From: Mesonia hippocampi
Lineage (GTDB): Bacteria > Bacteroidota > Bacteroidia > Flavobacteriales > Flavobacteriaceae
Assembly (NCBI RefSeq): GCF_014197445.1
Contig: NZ_JACIFO010000002.1
Coordinates: forward strand, 310,001-374,000
DNA: 64,000 bases
Direction: 5' to 3'
The notes below the pieces were generated by a model that saw only the letters and a list, made by a program, of their open reading frames with translations, ran no database searches and was not told the DNA's origin. This document shows, piece by piece, positions 45,543-55,405 of this stretch. How positions within the stretch are numbered: the stretch's first letter is position 1; the number at the start of each line of letters is the position of its first letter. The position numbers were made by a program, and so were the translations under genes.

Positions 45543-46901
45543 ATGTTTAAAAAAATATTAATAGCCAACAGAGGAGAAATTGCACTACGTGTTATCCGTA
45601 CTTGTAAAGAGATGGGGATAAAAACAGTAGCTGTATATTCTACTGCAGACAGAGAAAGTTTACACGTGCGCTTTGCAGACGAAGCCGTGTGTATTGGCCC
45701 AGCACCAAGTAATCAGTCTTACTTAAAGATACCTAACATTATTTCGGCAGCAGAAATTACCAACGCCGATGCTATCCATCCAGGATATGGCTTTTTAGCA
45801 GAAAACGCAAAATTTTCTAAAATTTGTCAAGAGCACAACATAAAATTTATTGGTGCTTCTGAAGAGCAAATCAACAAAATGGGAGATAAAGCTACTGCTA
45901 AAGAAACCATGAAAAAAGCAGGAGTTCCTACCATACCAGGTTCCGAAGGTTTATTAGACTCTATCGAAGAAGCTAAAGAATTGGCAGCAGAAATGGGCTA
46001 CCCTGTAATGCTTAAAGCAACCGCAGGAGGTGGCGGAAAAGGAATGCGTGCAGTATGGGCTGAAGATGAAATAGAAAAAGCTTACGAAAGTGCAAAGCAA
46101 GAAGCAGGAGCAGCTTTTGGGAACGATGGCTTGTACATGGAAAAACTTATCGAAGAGCCTCGACATATTGAAATACAAGTAGTAGGCGATCAAAAAGGGA
46201 AAGCATGCCATTTATCTGAAAGAGATTGCTCTGTACAACGTAGACACCAAAAACTTACCGAAGAAACTCCATCGCCATTTATGACAGATGAGTTGCGTGA
46301 GAAAATGGGAGAAGCAGCAGTAAAAGCTGCCGAGTATATTAAGTATGAAGGAGCAGGAACCGTAGAATTTTTGGTAGATAAAGATAGAAATTTCTACTTT
46401 ATGGAAATGAATACGCGTATCCAAGTAGAGCACCCAATTACAGAGCAAGTAATAGATTATGACCTTATACGTGAGCAAATTTTAGTAGCAGCAGGCGTTG
46501 CTATCTCAGGGAAAAACTATTTCCCAAAATTACACTCGATAGAATGTCGTATTAATGCAGAAGATCCATATAACGATTTTAGACCTTCTCCAGGTAAAAT
46601 TACAAATTTACATGCTCCAGGAGGGCACGGTGTTCGTATAGATACACATGTGTATAGTGGTTATATTATTCCGCCAAATTACGACTCGATGATTGCTAAG
46701 CTTATTACAACGGCACAAACCCGTGAAGAAGCAATTAATAAAATGAAGCGCGCTTTAGATGAATTTATTATTGAAGGGGTAAAGACAACCATTCCTTTTC
46801 ACCGTCAATTAATGGAACATCCAGATTATATTTCAGGAAATTACACTACCAAATTTATGGAGGATTTTGTGATGGACGAAAAGTATAAAGACGAAGCTTA
46901 A
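45543..46901 (+). CDS. accC: Biotin carboxylase of acetyl-CoA carboxylase
   Basis: 452 residues, normal for AccC. ATP-grasp motifs: [17 protein letters not shown] at the N-terminus, [21 protein letters not shown] and [15 protein letters not shown] with the catalytic Arg. It ATP-dependently carboxylates the biotin of AccB. Last gene of the fabH unit, ended by a perfect palindromic terminator. Confidence 0.97.
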   Translation: MFKKILIANRGEIALRVIRTCKEMGIKTVAVYSTADRESLHVRFADEAVCIGPAPSNQSYLKIPNIISAAEITNADAIHPGYGFLAENAKFSKICQEHNIKFIGASEEQINKMGDKATAKETMKKAGVPTIPGSEGLLDSIEEAKELAAEMGYPVMLKATAGGGGKGMRAVWAEDEIEKAYESAKQEAGAAFGNDGLYMEKLIEEPRHIEIQVVGDQKGKACHLSERDCSVQRRHQKLTEETPSPFMTDELREKMGEAAVKAAEYIKYEGAGTVEFLVDKDRNFYFMEMNTRIQVEHPITEQVIDYDLIREQILVAAGVAISGKNYFPKLHSIECRINAEDPYNDFRPSPGKITNLHAPGGHGVRIDTHVYSGYIIPPNYDSMIAKLITTAQTREEAINKMKRALDEFIIEGVKTTIPFHRQLMEHPDYISGNYTTKFMEDFVMDEKYKDEA

Positions 46902-46916
46902 TTTTTTTGATAAATT

Positions 46917-46959
46917 AAAAAGCAAGGCTCTTCGGTACCGAAGAGCCTTGCTTTTTTTA
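46917..46959. terminator. Perfect palindromic bidirectional terminator
   Basis: A 40-base perfect palindrome (46917-46956), arms containing GCAAGGCTCTTCGGT, flanked by A and T runs. It sits between the convergent stops of accC (46901) and the thioredoxin-like gene (46975). Confidence 0.95.
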
Positions 46960-46974
46960 GGTATATATTATTTT

Positions 46975-47424
46975 CTAGAGGATGTCTTCTAATAAGTTTT
47001 CTATAGCGTAATAAAGCCTATTTTGAGCATTTTCTTGCGAACCAAATATAGAACGGTAAATTTCTCCTTTAGAAGTTAATAAAACCCATTGCGGTGTACC
47101 TTCTGCTTGAAAACTATCATAAACTTTGTGGTTGTTATCTAGGTAAATAGGAAAGGGTAATTCTTTAACCGAAAAAATACTCATAATATCTTTTTCTGTC
47201 ACGTTATTAGTGCTAAAGTTACTATGAATACCTATTACCTGTATTTCTGGATAGGTTTGCTGGAATTTATATGCTAGTGGGATTGCTCTACCTGTACAAC
47301 CAAGGCAAGCGTTGTTATAAAATAGAAGTAATAAGGTTTTATCGGGGTATCTTTTTATTAAATCTACCGGAGACTTATCAAAATCTGAAACATTGATAGT
47401 AGTTATGACGCCTGTGTTTTTCAT
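46975..47424 (-). CDS. Thioredoxin-like protein (TlpA/peroxiredoxin type)
   Basis: 149 residues without a signal peptide. Thioredoxin fold with redox motif CLGC in FYNNACLGCTGRAIP (near residues 40-43) and the cis-Pro in EGTPQWVLL. It probably reduces or oxidises disulfides in the cytoplasm. Single gene; partner unknown. Confidence 0.85.
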   Translation of the reverse strand: MKNTGVITTINVSDFDKSPVDLIKRYPDKTLLLLFYNNACLGCTGRAIPLAYKFQQTYPEIQVIGIHSNFSTNNVTEKDIMSIFSVKELPFPIYLDNNHKVYDSFQAEGTPQWVLLTSKGEIYRSIFGSQENAQNRLYYAIENLLEDIL

Positions 47425-47500
47425 TTTATGGACAAATAAGTTATAAAAGTAAAATTACTTAAAAAAGAAGCGTTATTTTTCTTAGAATATAATTAAACTA

Positions 47501-47530
47501 AAAGAAGCTGCCCTTTCAGACAGCTTCTTT
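47501..47530 (-). terminator. Terminator of the prolyl oligopeptidase gene
   Basis: AAAGAAGCTG and CAGCTTCTTT form a ten-pair stem with a ten-base loop, 24 bases after the stop of the minus-strand gene. Confidence 0.75.
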
Positions 47531-47553
47531 GCTTAATTGTTTATAAAACCTTC

Positions 47554-49704
47554 TTAAATTTCGTTAAGTGTTTTAATACCCATATTCCAAAGTGTAAAAC
47601 TATAAATATCGGCATATTGCTCTATGGTTTTGCTTACAGGGGTTCCTGCTCCGTGGCCTGCATTGGTTTCAATACGGATAAGTACAGGGTTATTTCCTGT
47701 TTGTTTAGCTTGTAGTTCTGCAGCAAATTTAAAACTGTGAGCTGGTACTACACGGTCGTCATGATCTCCTGTGGTTACTAGAGTAGCAGGGTATTCAACA
47801 TCTTTTTTCACATTATGAACAGGGGAATAGTTAAGCAGGTAGTTAAACATTTCTTTAGAATCTTCTGCTGTTCCGTAATCGTATGCCCATCCTGCTCCAG
47901 CGGTAAAGGTATGGTAGCGAAGCATATCTAAAACGCCTACTGCTGGTAAAGCTACTTTGATAAGGTCAGGGCGCTGTGTCATGGTAGCTCCCACCAATAA
48001 GCCTCCGTTAGACCCACCTCTAATAGCTAAGTAATCGCTAGAAGTATAGTTGTTTTTAATAAGGTATTCTCCTGCTGCGATAAAATCGTCAAATACATTT
48101 TGTTTTTGCATTTGCGTACCTGCTTTATGCCATTTTTTGCCATATTCTCCGCCTCCGCGAAGGTTGGCAACAGCATAAACACCACCTTGTTCCATCCATA
48201 CTGCATTGGCAATACTAAATGAAGGCGTAAGGCTTACGTTAAACCCTCCGTAACCGTATAAAATGGTTGGGTTTTTTCCGTTTAGCTCTGTACCTTTTTT
48301 GTAAGTAATAATCATAGGAACTTTTGTTCCATCCTTAGAAGTATAAAATACTTGTTTACTTTCAAAATTATTAGGGTTAAAATCTATTTTTGGAGTTCTA
48401 AACAGGGTAGAGGTTCCTTCTTCTATTGCATATTTATAGATGGTTCCTGGGGTAACGTAGTTTGTGAAAGAGAAGTAAAGTTCTTTTTCTTCAGGCTTAG
48501 CACTAAATCCTCCAACGCTACCAATTCCTGGGAGTTTAACCTCGCGGATAAGTTTCCCGTTATAATCGTATTGCTTTACTTTAGATACGGCATCTTGCAT
48601 GTATTCTGCAAATAAATAACCTCCTGCAGTAGATGCGGTTAATACGTTTTTAGTTTCTGGGATAACATCTTTCCAGTTTTCTGGAGTTGGTTTATCAAAT
48701 GTAGTTGTTACTATTTTCTTGTTGGGTGCGTTGATGTTGGTTACAAAAAACAACTTATCATCTTTATTATCAATTAGGTAAGTGTCGTTTTCTGCGTTAG
48801 CTACTACGGTAACAAATTTACTGTTTGGGTTTTTTAAATCTTTTATAAAAAGTTTATTTCCAGAAGTAGTAATGCTTGCGCTTACAAGCAGGTAGCGGTC
48901 ATCTTCGGTTACGCTTCCTCCAACATAACGGTATTTCTCATCTTCGGTGGCACCAAAAACAAGTTTGTCGTTTTTTTGTGCGGTGTTAAGTTTGTGATAG
49001 TAAAGTTTATGATGATCTGTTTTTGCAGATAACTCACTTCCTTTAGGCTTGTCATAACTAGAGTAGTAGAAACCTTCGTTGCCTTTCCAAGAAATACCGC
49101 TAAATTTCACATCGACTAAGGTGTCTTCGATTGCTTTTTTGGTTTCAACATCTATGATGATAATTTTTCTCCAATCACTTCCTCCTTCAGAGATAGAGTA
49201 GGCTAAAATTTTCCCGTTTTTAGAGAAGCTTACATTTCCTAAAGAGGTGGTTCCTTCTTTACTAAATTTATTTGGGTCTAAAAATACTTCTGCAGTAGTG
49301 GCATCTTCTCCAGTTTTATAACGGTATAGTACATATTGGTTTTGTAAGCCGTCGTTTTTATAAAAGTAGGTATAATCGCCTTCTTTAAACGGAGCGCCTA
49401 CTTTTTCGTAGTTCCAAAGTTTAGCTAAGCGTTCTTTTATGCTGTCTTTGTAAGGAATTTGATTTAGGTAGGCAAAGGTTACTTTGTTTTCTTCTTTTAC
49501 CCAAGCTTTAGTTTCTTCGCTACGGTCATCTTCTAGCCAGCGGTAAGGGTCTTTAATTTCCTTTCCGAAATATACATCGGTGGTGTCAACTTTTTTTGTA
49601 GTTGGGTATGTTATTTTGCTAGCAGCTGCGGTTTCTTTTTTTGGGTTTTGATTACAGCCAATAATTGCAGCTAGAATTATGGCACCAAATACTGTTTTCT
49701 TCAT
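47554..49704 (-). CDS. Prolyl oligopeptidase (S9A), predicted lipoprotein
   Basis: 716 residues. A lipoprotein signal ends in AAIIGC, so the enzyme is exported and lipid-anchored. Residues about 85-420 form the propeller ([16 protein letters not shown] just before it) and the C-terminal alpha/beta hydrolase carries Ser in [11 protein letters not shown], Asp in GDHDDRVVP and His in NAGHGAG. It cuts short peptides after Pro. Transcribed alone. Confidence 0.95.
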   Translation of the reverse strand: MKKTVFGAIILAAIIGCNQNPKKETAAASKITYPTTKKVDTTDVYFGKEIKDPYRWLEDDRSEETKAWVKEENKVTFAYLNQIPYKDSIKERLAKLWNYEKVGAPFKEGDYTYFYKNDGLQNQYVLYRYKTGEDATTAEVFLDPNKFSKEGTTSLGNVSFSKNGKILAYSISEGGSDWRKIIIIDVETKKAIEDTLVDVKFSGISWKGNEGFYYSSYDKPKGSELSAKTDHHKLYYHKLNTAQKNDKLVFGATEDEKYRYVGGSVTEDDRYLLVSASITTSGNKLFIKDLKNPNSKFVTVVANAENDTYLIDNKDDKLFFVTNINAPNKKIVTTTFDKPTPENWKDVIPETKNVLTASTAGGYLFAEYMQDAVSKVKQYDYNGKLIREVKLPGIGSVGGFSAKPEEKELYFSFTNYVTPGTIYKYAIEEGTSTLFRTPKIDFNPNNFESKQVFYTSKDGTKVPMIITYKKGTELNGKNPTILYGYGGFNVSLTPSFSIANAVWMEQGGVYAVANLRGGGEYGKKWHKAGTQMQKQNVFDDFIAAGEYLIKNNYTSSDYLAIRGGSNGGLLVGATMTQRPDLIKVALPAVGVLDMLRYHTFTAGAGWAYDYGTAEDSKEMFNYLLNYSPVHNVKKDVEYPATLVTTGDHDDRVVPAHSFKFAAELQAKQTGNNPVLIRIETNAGHGAGTPVSKTIEQYADIYSFTLWNMGIKTLNEI

Positions 49705-49754
49705 AAAAAAATAATTTTACTTGCTAAACGCTATGGAAAATACCAAAAATACAC

Positions 49755-49791
49755 AAAAAAAGGCTTACCGAACTTCGATAAGCCTTTTTTA
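49755..49791 (-). terminator. Terminator of the metal-uptake-like operon
   Basis: AAGGCTTA and TAAGCCTT arms inside A and T runs, six bases beyond the DUF4625 gene stop at 49797. Confidence 0.88.
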
Positions 49792-49796
49792 TTTTG

Positions 49797-50603
49797 TTAG
49801 TGGTCATGCCCGCCCGCTTCATGATTTATATGGAAATGAGCTCCTTTAGAGGTGTGCTCTCCATCGTTATCTATTAGGGTTAGGGTAATGTGGTACTCTC
49901 CTTCTGTAGCATTGGCAGGAACATCGATATGCTCGTGGAATGTTGCCGAAGTCCCACTGTAATTAGTGTATTCTTGGTCAAATGTCCAAGCAATTTCATC
50001 TCCTGTAGGGTTAAGTCCATGTCCGTGAATGTTTACGACTACCTTTTGGATACCATGTGCTGCTGTTAATGCAGCTTCGGTATGAATGTCTGAACCTGGA
50101 GCAACATCTGAAGCAATAAGGTTTTCTATGCTTAGTGTATGGGTGTCTCCGTGATCGTTATGATGTCCTATTTCTATTTCAATAAAAGCTTGGTTTTGAT
50201 TACCTACATGGTCTATTGCAGTGATACCAAGGTGGTAAGCTCCTTCTAAAATATCTTCAGGAATAACAATATGTTGGTGGATGTTATATTCTTTTACATT
50301 GCCTTCAATATTCTCGGTGCTTTGGTATGCCCACGGAGAAGCGGTGGTAAGTAAACGAGCTTCACCATGCGTATGCCCATCAAAATTACTATGTATTTCT
50401 ATTTTATAAGAGGCTAGAGCTTCATTATCTAATAAATCTACATCTAAGTGTATTTCTTCTCCTTTATGGAAATGAGCATCGTTTGTAGGTTCGTTTACAA
50501 TTATTTCGGGTGCTGTGGCATCTAATGAGTCATCATCATCACTACAAGAGGTAAAAAGACTAATTCCTAATAGTGCAGGAAGGTATATATGTTTTAATTT
50601 CAT
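49797..50603 (-). CDS. His-rich DUF4625-type surface lipoprotein
   Basis: 268 residues. Lipobox FTSC followed by SDDDD, a likely surface-export signal. Two DUF4625-like Ig domains follow (APEIIVNEPTNDAHFHKGEE; then SIENLIASDVAPGSDIH). It is unusually rich in His (GHHNDHGDTH, VNIHGHGLNP, and the C-terminal HINHEAGGHDH), which suggests metal binding. It is the last gene of a run with a TonB-dependent receptor and two small His/Cys membrane proteins, so I infer capture of Zn, Cu or Ni at the cell surface. Confidence 0.85.
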   Translation of the reverse strand: MKLKHIYLPALLGISLFTSCSDDDDSLDATAPEIIVNEPTNDAHFHKGEEIHLDVDLLDNEALASYKIEIHSNFDGHTHGEARLLTTASPWAYQSTENIEGNVKEYNIHQHIVIPEDILEGAYHLGITAIDHVGNQNQAFIEIEIGHHNDHGDTHTLSIENLIASDVAPGSDIHTEAALTAAHGIQKVVVNIHGHGLNPTGDEIAWTFDQEYTNYSGTSATFHEHIDVPANATEGEYHITLTLIDNDGEHTSKGAHFHINHEAGGHDH

Positions 50604-50656
50604 TATTGTTTGTTTAAATATGATTATTTTAATTGCTTTTATAATTGGTTGTTAAT

Positions 50657-50989
50657 TTATACAGTTGAAATAAGCATTGGGGGACCTCTAGGGTAATGTT
50701 GATTTTTAAGAAGCTTTATTTCGCTTCTTAAATAGAAAAAAACTACGTTTTTTTGATATTTTATTTCTGTAGAAAGAATGTGTATGCTAGGCGAATTGAG
50801 GAAAAATAAATGACTTATTTGTTGGAATACACTACACTGATGCCCAAGCTCTATTTTGCTTATTGTTGTATGGTTTTTTTGTAGACTATTGTCGTGAGAA
50901 AACCATATATGATGCAGGCTATTGGCTGTTTGTAAGGTTAAAAACAAGCCGAGTAAAAAAATGCTTATATGTTTTTGAAAGCTCATCAT
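50657..50989 (-). CDS. Small His-containing membrane protein of the metal locus
   Basis: 110 residues. One hydrophobic helix near 8-25 followed by SLHHIWFSHD and a GHQC segment; the C-terminus reads YPRGPPMLISTV. Its start overlaps the receptor gene stop (ATGA). The layout (one helix, His/Cys segment, RxPP near the end) matches the other small protein of this locus at 53422-53751 and recalls DUF2946 proteins found near copper receptors, although I cannot confirm family membership. Function unknown. Confidence 0.7.
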   Translation of the reverse strand: MMSFQKHISIFLLGLFLTLQTANSLHHIWFSHDNSLQKNHTTISKIELGHQCSVFQQISHLFFLNSPSIHILSTEIKYQKNVVFFYLRSEIKLLKNQHYPRGPPMLISTV

Positions 50990-53358
50990 TTTCCGAAAGG
51001 AATAAGGATGCTAAGCTGAATGTTTCTGCCCATTTCAGGAATTTCTAATCGTCTATAAAAACTGGTGTGGTTATAGTACTTATCGTCAAAAAGGTTGGTC
51101 GCTTTTAAGTGTATGGTGGCCATAAACTTTCTCCAAGAAATATCTGTGCTAAATCCTGCTCCAAAAATGCCATAGCTTGGGGTTATTTTTTCGCCTTGTG
51201 CGATTCTGTTTTGTTTTGCATTAAAACGAGCGTTTATTGAGAATCTTGTGTTTTTTAAATACTTATGGCTCTTCCAAGCTTTATAACTTACTTCTGTGTA
51301 TAAGTTGTTGGCTGGGGTGAATGGTAATGGGAAGTTTTTGTTTTTTTCTTCGGTAAGCTGTTGGTTGTAAATATATTCAGCTACGGCTAAAACATTTAGC
51401 TTGTTGAAAAAGGTTTTAGAGATACTGATTTCTACACCAGAAAGAAGTGCTTCAGATTCTGTGTATTTAAATAATTGCCCTGCATGTGGAAGTATAGAAA
51501 ACTCTCCTGTTGGTTTTAAGAAAATGTAATTGCTAAAATAGTATGCATAAGGACTTATGCTTGCTTTAAAATCGGCATGTTTATAACTTAAATTTAAGTC
51601 TGTAACCCAGCCTTTTTCTGGGTTTAAGGTGTTATCGCCTTGTTCGTGTCTAAATGAACCATGGTGAATTCCGTTAGCCGCTAATTCTATTGCTGTTGGT
51701 ATTCTAAAATTGGTGCCGGCATTGGCGCTTATCTCCCAAAAATTACTAAACTCATGTTTTACTCCTGCCATTAAGTTAAAACTATGGTATTTTTTATTTA
51801 AAGGAGAACTGCGTAATGCATAATGGTTAGCTTCTTGGGAAGTGCTTCCGTTTTGAATTAGGTATTGGTACAGGTTGTTGTCGTAATATTTCTCTATATC
51901 AATGTGATTATAATCATAACGCAAGCCTAAGCTGATTAAAGTAGCTTTACTTTTTCTGTATTCGTGTGTTGCAAAAAAAGCCAAATTGCTGCTTTTGTAC
52001 TCTGGGAGCAAAAAGTTATAACCCGAAATTTGATTGTCTTTTAGCTGGGTTTGTATCCCTAGTTTACTTTTGTGCTGTTCATTAAAAGTTTTGTTATAAA
52101 CAAGCGCTAGGTTGTATGATTTTAATAAAAAATCTAATTCTACATTAGGGTCTTTTATAGGCGCTTGCTGGTTTGGGTAATGTGTGTGGAAAGCGCTCCA
52201 CTCTTGGCGATGATTTTCTTGGTATCCAAGGCTTAAATCAACCGAAGCGTTTTCTAAATAATAAGTGCTGTTGTTTATAAACTTTAAGTGATTAACGCGT
52301 TGAAAAGGTAAATCTATATTGCGTTTATCCCCATCGGGAAGTACACGTTCTATCGAAGGAATCCCGTGAGACCCTGGGAAAAAACCAGCCTTTTGGTATA
52401 CGTTACTTATGCTTAGGGTAGATTTAAATTTTTTAGAATCATAACCTATTTGCCCATATAAGCTGGTCGATTTTCCTGCCGTGTTTTTAAGCGATTCGTC
52501 GTAGATAGGAATTTGATAGTTGAGGTAGTTTATCATTTTAGTAGGCACATGATAATCTCCATAACTCGTACCAGAAGCTTTTACTTTGTAAAACCAATTG
52601 TTGTTTTTATAGTTAAGCTGAAAAGCTCCACCAGTAGTATTATTAACGGTTTTCCCAACTAGATTTAACATGCCCGATAAGCCTTCTTTGTCGGGTGTGT
52701 TTTCATTGTTTACTTTTAGCACACCACCAATGGCATCACTACCATAGGCAATAGCGCCTACGCCCTTTATGATTAAGGCTTCTTCTACAGCCATGGGGTC
52801 TATTTCTAACCCGTGGTCTGCTCCCCATTGCTGTCCTTCTTGCTTTACCTCGTTTTCGGCAACTACAATACGGTTTAATCCAAAACCTCTAATAATGGGT
52901 TTGGCACTTCCTGCTCCTATTTCCATAGCATTAACACCAGGGAGTTTTTCGAGGCTTTTTGCTAAAGAACCTGTATATTCTTTTTGGAGGTAAGCTTGGT
53001 TTACACGCTCTATAGAAAAGGTTGATTTTGTAATTTTAGAACCTTCAATAATCACTTCTTCAAGCAAATTATCGCTTTGTAAAATGATATCTAAATGGAT
53101 GTTTTTATCAATCTTTATAATGGTGTCTAAAGGCTGATATCCCACATAAGTTATGGTAAGATAGTAGTTGTTCTCGGAAAGGTTTTTTATTTTAAAATTA
53201 CCATACTCGGAGGCAATTTCCGAGATATCATTTAGATGAATATGTGCATTAGGTAATGCTTCTTGCTCAGCATTATGGATATGTCCTGTAAGTTGATATT
53301 GTGCATGTATACTTGTAGAAAAAACAAGTATAAACATAGCAAGCCAAAAAGCTTTCAT
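50986..53358 (-). CDS. TonB-dependent receptor, predicted metal importer
   Basis: 790 residues. Signal peptide, a carboxypeptidase-regulatory-like domain (LTGHIHNAEQEALPNAHIHL), a plug (AKSLEKLPGVNAMEIGAGSA, PIIRGFGLNRIVVAENEV) and a barrel ending LSILIPFGK. The plug has QQWGADHGLEID and the barrel contains HTHYPNQ and HHGSFRHEQGD, i.e. several His clusters. The flanking small His/Cys proteins and the His-rich lipoprotein argue for a transition-metal substrate. No siderophore gene is nearby. Confidence 0.9.
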   Translation of the reverse strand: MKAFWLAMFILVFSTSIHAQYQLTGHIHNAEQEALPNAHIHLNDISEIASEYGNFKIKNLSENNYYLTITYVGYQPLDTIIKIDKNIHLDIILQSDNLLEEVIIEGSKITKSTFSIERVNQAYLQKEYTGSLAKSLEKLPGVNAMEIGAGSAKPIIRGFGLNRIVVAENEVKQEGQQWGADHGLEIDPMAVEEALIIKGVGAIAYGSDAIGGVLKVNNENTPDKEGLSGMLNLVGKTVNNTTGGAFQLNYKNNNWFYKVKASGTSYGDYHVPTKMINYLNYQIPIYDESLKNTAGKSTSLYGQIGYDSKKFKSTLSISNVYQKAGFFPGSHGIPSIERVLPDGDKRNIDLPFQRVNHLKFINNSTYYLENASVDLSLGYQENHRQEWSAFHTHYPNQQAPIKDPNVELDFLLKSYNLALVYNKTFNEQHKSKLGIQTQLKDNQISGYNFLLPEYKSSNLAFFATHEYRKSKATLISLGLRYDYNHIDIEKYYDNNLYQYLIQNGSTSQEANHYALRSSPLNKKYHSFNLMAGVKHEFSNFWEISANAGTNFRIPTAIELAANGIHHGSFRHEQGDNTLNPEKGWVTDLNLSYKHADFKASISPYAYYFSNYIFLKPTGEFSILPHAGQLFKYTESEALLSGVEISISKTFFNKLNVLAVAEYIYNQQLTEEKNKNFPLPFTPANNLYTEVSYKAWKSHKYLKNTRFSINARFNAKQNRIAQGEKITPSYGIFGAGFSTDISWRKFMATIHLKATNLFDDKYYNHTSFYRRLEIPEMGRNIQLSILIPFGK

Positions 53359-53421
53359 GAAATAATATTTTAATGAAAAAAAGAAATGGAGTAACCTTTT
53401 TTAAGGTTAAAGTACGTGCTT

Positions 53422-53751
53422 TTAAGCGTTTACAGGGGGAGCTCTTAACCTAACAAAAGCTTGTGCTTCTGTAGACGAAAGCTGTTTAATTAAGGTGCCT
53501 TCTGTATTTTGAGGTACTAAAGCTACTTCTGAAAATTGTATAATTTCAGGAGATAGATAGGGTTGAAAATGAAAATCACATAAAGAGCAAGTAAAATCCT
53601 GAGAAGCGATTTGTGTCTCTTGCTTGTGTGATGTTTCGGTTTTTGAGATGTTATGATCGTGCGAAAACTCATGTATTGTTTGCATAGCAATACAAACAAG
53701 CAACACAAAGGCACTAAAAATGCCTATTATATTTTTAATTTTCGGATTCAT
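53422..53751 (-). CDS. Small His/Cys membrane protein, first gene of the metal locus
   Basis: 109 residues. One membrane helix at 8-28, then IHEFSHDHN, and the cluster CSLCDFHF near 55-62; the C-terminus is RLRAPPVNA. CxxC with HxF plus an RAPP-type tail resembles DUF2946-like proteins in other phyla, which are encoded beside copper-type TonB receptors. I infer a periplasmic metal relay or sensor. It is 63 bases upstream of the receptor gene, and a GTACA-N13-TGTAC palindrome lies just before its ATG. Confidence 0.75.
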   Translation of the reverse strand: MNPKIKNIIGIFSAFVLLVCIAMQTIHEFSHDHNISKTETSHKQETQIASQDFTCSLCDFHFQPYLSPEIIQFSEVALVPQNTEGTLIKQLSSTEAQAFVRLRAPPVNA

Positions 53752-53755
53752 AACG

Positions 53756-53778
53756 GTACAAATCTAATCAAAATGTAC
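53756..53778 (-). promoter_or_regulatory. Candidate operator upstream of the metal locus
   Basis: An interrupted palindrome GTACA-N13-TGTAC starting five bases before the ATG at 53751. The position suits repression, but the short arms could occur by chance and no regulator is encoded nearby. Confidence 0.3.
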
Positions 53779-53809
53779 AGATAAAGTGTTTTTAAGAAGT
53801 TTTTTAACG

Positions 53810-54799
53810 TTAACTTAAAATATTTTTGATTAGATACTCTGCTATTTGTATCGTGTTAGTTGCGGCTCCTTTGCGGAGGTTGTCTGCAACAATCCACATG
53901 TTTATGGCCTTTGGGTGAGAGTGGTCTTTTCGGATACGTCCAATAAAAACATCGTTTTTCCCTTCGGCATATATTGGCATAGGGTAGCTGTTTACTGCAG
54001 GGTTATCTTGTAAGGTAATTCCAGGAAAATCTTTTAAGGTTGTTTTTATTTCGTTTAGGTCAAAATCCTTTTCAAATTCAATATTTACCGCTTCACTATG
54101 TCCGCCAACTACAGGAATACGGACTGCCGTAGCAGAAACAAACACGTTTTCATCTCCCAATATTTTTTTGGTTTCGTGTGTAAGTTTCATTTCTTCTTTT
54201 GTATAATCGTTATCTAAAAAAACATCGCAATGAGGCAGGGCATTTTTATGAATAGGATAAGGGTATGCCATTTCATCCTTTTTGTTGGCATATTCGTTCT
54301 CTAATTGTTTTACTGCTTTTACTCCAGTTCCTGTGATGGATTGGTAGGTAGATACAATTACACGTTTAACACTAAATTTGTCATGTAAAGGTTTTAACGC
54401 CATAACCAATTGTATGGTAGAGCAGTTTGGGTTGGCAATAATTTTATCGTTTTTAGTTAAGCTCGTTGCGTTTATTTCTGGCACGATGAGCTTTTTTGTG
54501 TCATCCATTCGCCATGCGGAAGAATTATCGATAACATAAGTGCCAACAGCTGCAAATTTTGGTGCCCAAGTTAAGGATGTTTCTCCTCCAGCAGAAAATA
54601 AGGCAATGTCTGGTTGCATGTTTACGGCGGTTTCTAGTCCAACAATGCTATATGTTTTATGGTTAAAAGTGATTTTTTTTCCTACAGATTTTTCTGAAGC
54701 AACAGGGATTAATTCTGTTACGGGAAAATTTCTTTCGGCCAATACTTTTAGCATAACCTGTCCTACCATACCGGTAGCTCCTACAACTGCAACTTTCAT
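53810..54799 (-). CDS. asd: Aspartate-semialdehyde dehydrogenase
   Basis: 329 residues. N-terminal NADP motif VVGATGMVGQVML; the catalytic Cys in ANPNCSTIQLV and the active-site His in VVGGHSEAVN. It makes aspartate semialdehyde for lysine, threonine, methionine and diaminopimelate. The mscL gene precedes it on the same strand, 133 bases away, with a hairpin between. Confidence 0.97.
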   Translation of the reverse strand: MKVAVVGATGMVGQVMLKVLAERNFPVTELIPVASEKSVGKKITFNHKTYSIVGLETAVNMQPDIALFSAGGETSLTWAPKFAAVGTYVIDNSSAWRMDDTKKLIVPEINATSLTKNDKIIANPNCSTIQLVMALKPLHDKFSVKRVIVSTYQSITGTGVKAVKQLENEYANKKDEMAYPYPIHKNALPHCDVFLDNDYTKEEMKLTHETKKILGDENVFVSATAVRIPVVGGHSEAVNIEFEKDFDLNEIKTTLKDFPGITLQDNPAVNSYPMPIYAEGKNDVFIGRIRKDHSHPKAINMWIVADNLRKGAATNTIQIAEYLIKNILS

Positions 54800-54881
54800 A
54801 AAAGAGATAATTTTATTTTGGCTAAAATATAAAAAGTTAGCCCAATTTAAAGAGACTAAGATAAAGAATTTTATAAAAGAG

Positions 54882-54904
54882 TAAACCCTGTAAAAACAGG
54901 GTTT
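54882..54904 (-). terminator. Hairpin after mscL
   Basis: AAACCCTGT and ACAGGGTTT arms with a short A-rich loop, 28 bases past the mscL stop; the U tract on the minus strand is interrupted. Confidence 0.65.
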
Positions 54905-54932
54905 AAAAATTATTTAGGTAGAGAAAAAAGGC

Positions 54933-55352
54933 TTATTTTTTTCTTAATTCATCTCTAATTTCAATAAGTAATTCTTCTTGTGTTGGGCCTTTTGGGGCTT
55001 CTTTTACAGGAGCTTCTTTCTTTTTTGTTTTATCGTAAGCACGTAAGAAAATAAAAATAAAGAAGCCTACAATTATAAAGTTAATTATAGCTTGGATAAG
55101 GTTACCATAGGTAATAACTGCAGCTTTAGCTTCGGTTGCTGCTGCAAGGCTATCGTAATGCTTTCCGTCTAAAGCGATAAATTTTTGGGTAAAATCTGTT
55201 CCTCCTGTTATTAACCCTATAACAGGGGTAATAATATCCTTTACCATAGAATCTACGATAGATTTAAAAGCTGCTCCAATTACTACGGCGGTAGCGAGCG
55301 AAACAACATCTCCTTTCATTAGGAATTTTTTAAAGTCTGAAATAAAACTCAT
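54933..55352 (-). CDS. mscL: Large-conductance mechanosensitive channel
   Basis: 139 residues, typical of Msc[21 protein letters not shown] is the first helix with the pore-lining pattern, and a second helix follows at 82-102 ([19 protein letters not shown]). It opens under membrane tension to release solutes. The C-terminal bundle is Pro/Lys-rich. Confidence 0.96.
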   Translation of the reverse strand: MSFISDFKKFLMKGDVVSLATAVVIGAAFKSIVDSMVKDIITPVIGLITGGTDFTQKFIALDGKHYDSLAAATEAKAAVITYGNLIQAIINFIIVGFFIFIFLRAYDKTKKKEAPVKEAPKGPTQEELLIEIRDELRKK

Positions 55353-55405
55353 ATTAGATTATTGTTTGATTATACATAACGAAGTTACAGGATAATCTGT
55401 AATAA

